A stretch of 64,000 nt of DNA from Zantedeschia hybrid cultivar (taxonomy: Eukaryota > Streptophyta > Magnoliopsida > Alismatales > Araceae), in NCBI GenBank assembly GCA_030544215.1, contig JARZZO010000002.1:24985395-25049394 (forward strand), in the 5' to 3' direction. Within the stretch, counting starts at the first letter, position 1. Each line of letters opens with the position of its first letter. Under the pieces are notes generated by a model. It saw nothing but the letters and a program-made list of their open reading frames with translations, was not told the DNA's origin and ran no database searches. Shown here in pieces: positions 57,108 through 64,000 of this stretch. A program made the position numbers and the translations under genes.

Positions 57108-58560
57108 ATAATTTTTACATTTCAATTATGGTGACAAATGACTACTTTATCTAAGCAAATACTTATATAAGATCGATTAAAAAACTTCTTTTAAGATGGC
57201 AATATCAATTCACATATTTTTGATATAGAATGTATATTTAAATGGATGCTTCTAAAATTCTTCAGTAAAAAGTGGATATCATCTGATCTGGCTGCCTCAT
57301 AACTACCCGTATTTCACATCGACGGTGTACTGATTGGTTCGCAAACTACCAAGTGTAAAGTAGAATTGGAAGAATACAAACATAAAATTTTAAATAAAGA
57401 ATAACGATATTAATTAACTTTATCATCTCTGTTTTAGATATGAAAGCATTTATATTTTAATCTGACTACCTATTAATTCATAACGTGCTTGCTGTATATC
57501 ATAATGACGGCAAAAAAGTCATCTGTCTTTTTTCATTGTTTTTTTTAAGGCCACTTCTCATATATCCTATAGATTTTCGTAGTCCAATCTCCTCTATGAT
57601 AATCTAAAAAAATTAAGCTCCAATGAAGAATAGGAGATCCTTAATGGGCTGAGTATATAAAAAATTAATTTTTAAAAATTTATTGGGTCATCTTATCAAA
57701 AATCAAACAATACGTACATGGGCATGCAAAAATTTCAAACTTCTTTGTGTTGTATGAGCACCATCATACAATGCAGTATCACACAATGGTGCAACAAGTA
57801 AAACTCGTTGAAGGGACAATGGACAACTTGTGAATCTCTATATACCCTACATAAATTAAAGATGAATTTAATGTTTTCATTACTTAAGTTGTTTGTCTAA
57901 ATAATTGACGCACTCTTGATCTTTATAAGTGAGAAAATATCAAAATATAAAAAAATGAGATTAAATAATCTCACCTGGTTCATAACAATGTATAAAAATC
58001 GTTTCTTTGATCAAATTCTATCTAATTTTATTTGCTAAGGCCTGGCTAGCCCGACGGCCCAGCCTGGTTTGCACCGAGTCTGGACCAAGAAAAAAGGCCC
58101 AAACAAATATATATATATATATATATAGAATGATAACCTGCCCGGCCCGGAACATATGCAGGCCTGGCACAGGATCGAGCGGGCCGGCCCCCAAGCCTGG
58201 TTTCCCAGCTCCTTCCTCTACTTCCGACTTATCCTTGTTCGCATTCCATTCTCGGAATTTGTTGTCCTAGGGAAGATGCTAATTCCCAAGTTAGCCTCTA
58301 GGGAAGTACTATTTGGTGAATTGAGTAATATCAAAACTCTACCGAAAAATCAGTTGGAGACACCGTGTGACATCGGAACTCTGCCAAAGTACATTAGAGA
58401 TACCGAGTGACATTGAAACTATGTCAGAATATCACTTGAAGATACTAAGTGACATTGGAATTCTGCGAATGCACATTCTGGGACTATAAAGCTGGTTAGT
58501 CCGGGACCAAGCTTACATGATTATGCTGGGCATCATAAAGTCACAATTACAGATATTACT
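57108..58560. other. No gene seen
   Basis: AT-rich, with GC-rich phrases (GGCCTGGC, GGGCCGGCCC) and an AT microsatellite near 58106-58126. Confidence 0.5.
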
Positions 58561-58564
58561 ACTT

Positions 58565-60490
58565 CAATCAGCAATTACACCAACTTGAGCATTTGCATGA
58601 AATTTTGCTTAAGACCAAGACTTAGGATAATGATACTACACCACCGACCAATGATGCTACCTTTGGAGAAATGGTGGGTCAAAGCTTGCAAGGCAATGTA
58701 TGCATCGTCAATGCATATGATTGTTGAAGATGAACTATTGCAACGCATCAAGGATGCAAAGGCACCTAAGGACGCATGGTACACTCTTTCATCATTACTT
58801 GCGAGGAAGAATGATGCAAGACTTTAGTGGCTTGAGAACGATCGTATCTATCTCATCACAACAAAACATGACAGTTCGTATAATTCACAAAAGCTAAAGT
58901 TCTTTGCAAAAAAAAAAAATCAAAATTAGATCTAAAAAATCCTATTATTGAGACAAAAATGAGAAGAATTATTATTCAAGGAAAGATATCAGAAAGTTTC
59001 AAGCAATATTGAAGAGATCTTTAAAAAAAGGTAGACAATAAGGACAAAGCCAACAACAGGGAAGCCTCGAACAAGGGGGAGCTCAAGAAAATGAGGACAA
59101 CTATAAAGACAAAAAGCATTAACGAAAGTATAATGAGTGTTGTAATTGCGGTCGAAGATGTCACTTTACTTGAGATTACTGAGTCAAACAAGCATAAGGA
59201 AATGCTGCAACATCCAGTCAAGTGCAGAATGAAAGTGAGGAAAAATGCAATATTTTGGCTTCACCTGCAATCAAAGAACCGTCTCTTGATCATAGGCCGC
59301 ATATCACTATGACTGAAGAGCTTGCACTCTTTTGTATCACTGAGCCACAAGAGGAGTACTCGGCACTCGTTACAATGAGTAAGAAATCAATTATATATAG
59401 TGATGATTGAATAGTTGATTCTAGATGTTCCAATCGCATGACTGGAGATGATTAAAGAGAACTTATCGAGTATATCGGAGTGCAAAGGAGGATGAGTGGT
59501 TACGATAGCAAATAATTCCAAGTTGTCAATCTCTTGTATTATTAAGATTGTGAAACTGATAGTACTGCAGTTTAGTTCTCAACATGTACAACGAGAAAAC
59601 GTATATCACGTCCCAGGTATGAAGATGGATCTATTGTCAGTATCACAACTGACAGTCGCTGAAAATTTTGTGGTAATCTGCCCACATGACAAGAAGGTAT
59701 ATTAAAGCTTAAAGCCTACAAGCACACCTTTATGAAAGGACAGCGGCTCAAGTCTTTCCACATTATGTTAGCGCAAGATGCTTATATAGATAAATCAAGG
59801 AAGAATGAAACAACTGATCTACGGGATGCACAACTATGGCACGTAAGCTACCAAAAGCTAAAGGTGATAATGAAGAAGTCAATGCTCAAGGGTCTTCCTC
59901 AATTAGACATTTGCGAAGATATCATCTATGACGGTTGCCAGTATGGTAAAACTTGTCATGTGAGGAGTCCAAGTTTAGAGTGAGGGCACCTTTAAAGCTT
60001 TTTCACGTGGATGTGTTTGATCAAGTGGAGTAATCATCCATCAGTGAATAAGGTACATGATCACCTTCATTGATAATTATTCTTAGCATGTCCAGACAGA
60101 CTTTGAGAAATAAAATTCAAAAGCACTAGACAAGTTTAAGAAGCTCAAAGAAAAGGTAGAGAAAGAAGTAAGCAAGAAGAGATGGTGCCTATGCAGCGAC
60201 AACAGAGAAGAATACACATCAGAAAATTCTCCAACTATCTACCAAGATGCAAGATAAGATGTCAGCTGACATGTTAAAGTACTATATAGCAGAATGAAAT
60301 AACTGAAAGGAAGAATAACACCTTGCAAAAATATGCGGAAGTATATTGCATACCAAGAATGTGCTACTGTAGTTTTGGACAGAATGCATGAAGATGACGA
60401 CCAATGTGATCAACAGAATACCTCAATCAAAGCATGGATTTATTTCATCGTTCGCTAAGTTGCAGAACATCAAGTGCACAAAAGTCATTG
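58565..60490 (+). pseudogene. Degenerate Ty1/copia gag-pol
   Basis: Pieces in copia order and orientation, broken by many stops and frameshifts: gag helix block (KWWVKACKAMYAS to APKDAWYTLSSLL, 58660-58800); zinc-knuckle remnant CCNCGRRCHFT (about 59135-59170, last Cys now Tyr); protease remnant IVDSRCSNRMTG (about 59410-59450); GAG-pre-integrase block LWHVSYQKLKVIMKKSMLKG to GCQYGKTCH (about 59830-59960); integrase core with a CSDNREEYTSENS block (about 60195-60235). RT is absent and no LTRs were identified. Old and inactive. Confidence 0.82.
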
Positions 60491-61555
60491 TAATATCTCG
60501 ACCCTCTAGCTCATAATTTTTGAACCGACTTACTAACTTTTTCTGGGTTTGACTATGAATGAACTATCTTAAATTTCATTAGTTTGACTTACATTTGATT
60601 AAATGACTTTCGATGATCAATCATATATGATTTCTACCTAATTATATGGATTAGAAATGGTTTAACGGGTTTTGGTCCCGATTTTGTCTTTTAGTAGAAT
60701 TAGCCTAATTGAAAGTAATTCAATTTATTAAATGAATAGCTTTTAAGTAGGTTTAGTCAATGATATTAGAATTAGACTCATATAAGAGTTATTGGGCTTG
60801 ATTTAGTATATTTTAGATAGCCCATTGGTATAGTACAGGTCGAGAGGCTAATTAAGTGACTTGTAGGGGTAGAGTTGTCGGTTGTTATGTTTTGACCGTG
60901 ACCCTTTCCTTCTCAGGAAGTCAGGAGTCTCGATCTTTGGGGTGTTGGGCCTTGGTCCCCTAGGCGGAGTGGGATTTCTTCCCGAGGGTACTGTTTGGGA
61001 GTTAATCCTCTGGATCATATCTCGAGACATCCTACCTCGGACAGTCATCCTAAGAGGCTACCGAGGTAGTCACATGTCTATCACATGTGAGACCGCTTAA
61101 ATAGACACTTTCTCTCCCAGACCACATTGTATTGGGTCTGATTGGACTAGAACCCAATCTGCTCTCTTCACTACTCTTATGGGTTAATTAAATTAGAAAT
61201 GCACATTTATATTTACGTACTGCTTTGGGGTGTTAGTCCAAGAAGTAATAGCATTCGTATGCTGCTATTTTTCAGCTTTAAATGGGTACCTTTATGTCTG
61301 TTGTCATATGTATTTGTATTTTTTGATATCAATTCTTCTGATATAATCATATAATACATCATACATGTTCCATTTTCAAATTTTGAATTTTTGTCTATAT
61401 TAAGAAAATTAAAAAAATGAATTTAGAATCGACATGAATTTAGATACAAACTGTTCCATTTGTATCTTGTATGTTACCTTATTGTTACGATATGTTATCT
61501 TGTATGTTATCTTATTGTTGTCCCCTCCACAGCGGAAGTCTCCCCATCATTGCAA
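60491..61555. other. No gene seen
   Basis: A 72-residue frame at 60882-61100 has no domain or conserved partner. The abrupt start after the copia relic suggests a different repeat, not identified. Confidence 0.45.
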
Positions 61556-61559
61556 TTGT

Positions 61560-61720
61560 TTGTGCACGAGGACAGTGTAATCTTACGTGCCATGCCCAAA
61601 TAAGGAGGTGTAGGCGCTTGACGGGAGTTGAACTAATAATCTCTCAAAAGGAAGGGGAAATTTTACTTGCTGCACCACCTGTCCAGAGTTGCACTGCACA
61701 TCCGTGCATGGCCACCCACA
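61560..61720 (-). mobile_element. Possible tRNA-derived SINE, minus orientation
   Basis: On the minus strand GGTGGTGCAGCAAG (A-box-like) is followed by TTGAGAGATTATTAG and AGTTCAACTCCCG (B-box-like, changed from AGTTCGACTCC). This is the pol III promoter layout of tRNA-derived SINEs. Ends and target duplication were not found. Confidence 0.42.
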
Positions 61721-64000
61721 CCAGAAAAATATACCTTCTAAAGGTTGGATCTCATGTGTCCGACATGTTTGTATATCTTTTCTTTGATTGAAAGATTTAA
61801 AAAAAGTTAAAAAATTAAAAACTTTCATGTGAAATATGTAGGACTCAATTTTCATTTAAAAAAAAAAATTACATGATCAAAGATCAAATTATATAGACAC
61901 ATATGCAGGATAAATCATTTAAAAGGATTAAAAAAAATTGGTGTGTGCGGTGCAAAAGCATACGACAGTATAGCCAATAAGACTAATGAAAAAGTCACAA
62001 GTCCTCAACTGAAATAAAAGCCCAATTGGTACAGCCCAACGTTGCTGTCATCATATGACATAAGCTCGTCTCATTCGTACACGGCACCAAGAAGGGCAAC
62101 TATACTTGTTAGTTTTCGTTCGTTTGATTTATGGGTTCTACAGTTCTACTTGGGATGGGCTATTGGGACTCGGTCGATGCAATGCACCCAAACTGGCTCT
62201 GATTACGTTTTCTTCTGGACGCACGTTATGTCCAGAAGACTCTTTCTTCAGTTGTTGTCGCTAAAACATTTTTTTAGGAGTAATACTTGCAGCAACGCAT
62301 GATATTGCAATCTAACGACTGCTCGAATTCAATCGGACAGTTGCTGTGCAGTCCGTCCAAAAGTTAGGAAGGCGATTTGGAGATATTTTTTATTTTTTCG
62401 TCGAATTTTTTTGAGAAATCCGATAAAAAATCCGAAGATATATTCGGGTTACTCGAATCGACTCCGATCCGAATATATATATATATATATATATTTAAAA
62501 AAAAACACTTTGCACGTAAATCGAAATTTATGTTCAATTTTCTTTTTTTAAAATATTTCACTTTTTTAATTTACACTGATGTGCTGGGGGAATCTCCAGG
62601 CTGTGAGACGAGCGAGTTCCGATAGCCTGTCGGCTCGTTGAAACCTAATCACTCGCCTATTGGTGTGCAGGAACCTAGTTTATATTACTTGTAGGCTTCA
62701 ACCTATCTAAGCTTCGAGTTCGAGGAAAGAATAAAATAACATTGCTGTCATAATCAATATATATCGTCTACACTGTCATCTGTCTGAAATAAAATAGCCA
62801 CTATTTATATGTCCTTGTTGGGAGAGTTAAAATATAAAACTCTCTGAATATTTTTTTTGGAGTTGTTATACTTTTTACTCCTTACAATCTCAATTTCTGT
62901 TATAATACTCGTGCAATGTTCATAGTTATTTAAGCATCGCACAACCTTTTCTTAACCCTTATGAAAGAGCCACTCAGATTAGAGATCATAAAAAATATGT
63001 ATATATGTGTGTATATTAAGAATATTTGCATTGTATTCTATAAAGGTACCCTTGTCTTGACAATTTCTAGCTAGAAGATTCTTTTCATAAGAGTTAAAAG
63101 ATTGTCGGGGATTTTTATATAAAAAAAATTGAAAGATTGGAAAGACTTTAAAGTATGCTGTTTAAGGACTATTTCTTTTATAAATTTGCAGATAAATCGC
63201 TTTTTAAGGATTCTTTTTTTAAAAGTTTGCAGATCTTTTGTTTATACAAGTGATATTTTCAAGATCAAGACTATCACCTGAATACTCTAATACAATATCA
63301 TACGAACCTAGTTTGTCTTCAGAAACAGTCACAGATGTCAAAATTTTGTTCAATTTTAAGGTCACTCGGACAGCGAGTTAGTAAGGTCATTCTATTGGAT
63401 CGGAATTAATTGACTGAGGGAGTCGGTCTAATGGGCCGAGATCAATAGGTCAATCGTTCTAAAAAGTTGAAATTAATAAATCTTCTTGATTTTACAAGAT
63501 CCAATGAGATCACGAGACCTTACTGGATATGAGCTAGATCCGTCACTGTTCAGAAGTATGTTTGACTGCATTTGAGAAACTCTAATAAGTACTTTTAAAT
63601 GACGTCTCTTTTCTGCTGAAATACTTTTCTCAAAATAAATCCGTTTGAAAACTATCTCATCTTTACTTCTCTTTTTTCATGGAAGGAAAAATCTATTCCA
63701 CTCAGGAGGAGAAATTTTTTCCTTCGGTCAGAAGTAATTTTCTCCTTTACGTTCCAAGAGAAGAAAGTGTGGGAAGGGCTTTGTTGCCCTCTCTCCCTTA
63801 ATTTCGTTCAAACACGATTCATATCTGGTGTGATTTTTAATTTTTTTCACACAGGGAGCAACATTTCCTTCCCCACATAGGATTTCTTTCCTATCTACTC
63901 CCTTCTTTAGCATTATCTCAACACCACCCTCCCCTCATGCATCTTCTCCATACTTTCTGAGTTTCTCCGTCGCCAAGAGATCAACACCCTTATTCGTTGG
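61721..64000. other. No gene seen; AT-rich
   Basis: AT microsatellite near 62475-62495. At about 62638-62665 the phrase TTGAAACCTAATCACTCGCC matches the gene A upstream repeats (GAAACCTAATCACTTCT), a small displaced piece of that region. No supported open frame. Confidence 0.5.

Overview
This is flowering-plant nuclear DNA. The evidence is spliced GH19 chitinase-type genes, plant-only LTR retrotransposons (an Ogre-like member of the Tat lineage of Ty3/gypsy, Ty1/copia relics, a TRIM), a CACTA DNA transposon and tRNA-derived SINEs. I cannot name the species. GC-rich exons sit in AT-rich DNA and no bacterial or organellar gene order is present.

Layout. (1) 1-7475 holds two head-to-head genes for hevein-domain/GH19 proteins: gene A (minus, 504-1778) and gene B (plus, 4802-6076). 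(2) 7476-11246 is repeat-rich non-genic DNA with a tandem repeat, half of a diverged inverted repeat pair and a SINE with a 13-bp target duplication. (3) 11247-39410 is one CACTA transposon (3-bp duplication CTA). It was invaded by a 21.2-kb Ogre-like element at 12430-33598 (5-bp duplication GTCTC) and by a solo LTR at 36920-38501 (5-bp duplication ATTAC). (4) 41037-45656 is an inverted, nearly identical copy of 1-4617 and carries gene C, whose protein is identical to that of gene A. (5) 46571-64000 holds a broken fourth gene D (52814-54835, split by a TRIM), an exon relic E (57009-57107), a LINE-like insertion, a degenerate copia element and AT-rich DNA.

The chitinase-like genes all keep signal peptide, hevein domain and GH19 fold, but both catalytic glutamates are replaced (Ala and Val), a substrate-cleft loop of about 20 residues is missing, and both cysteines of the last disulfide are gone. 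They look like chitin-binding pseudo-enzymes rather than chitinases. Gene B is a mosaic: its promoter, signal peptide and hevein domain are its own, and everything downstream is nearly identical to gene C.

The Ogre-like element is the most unusual part. Besides gag, protease, RT, two RNase H domains and integrase on the plus strand, it carries two intron-containing genes on the minus strand: a seven-exon plant-mobile-domain gene and a two-exon gene resembling DUF7745. Scattered only through its non-coding parts are 21 different copies (29 counting all LTRs) of one module: GCGTC, exactly 10 variable bases, GACGC, with complementary A/T-rich flanks. The modules lie upstream of the TATA box of the LTR and of one antisense gene, before the start codon of the other antisense gene, in that gene's first intron, and in the gag leader. 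They look like an element-wide set of control sites whose spacer length, not sequence, is kept. I regard this as the best candidate for an undescribed system here.
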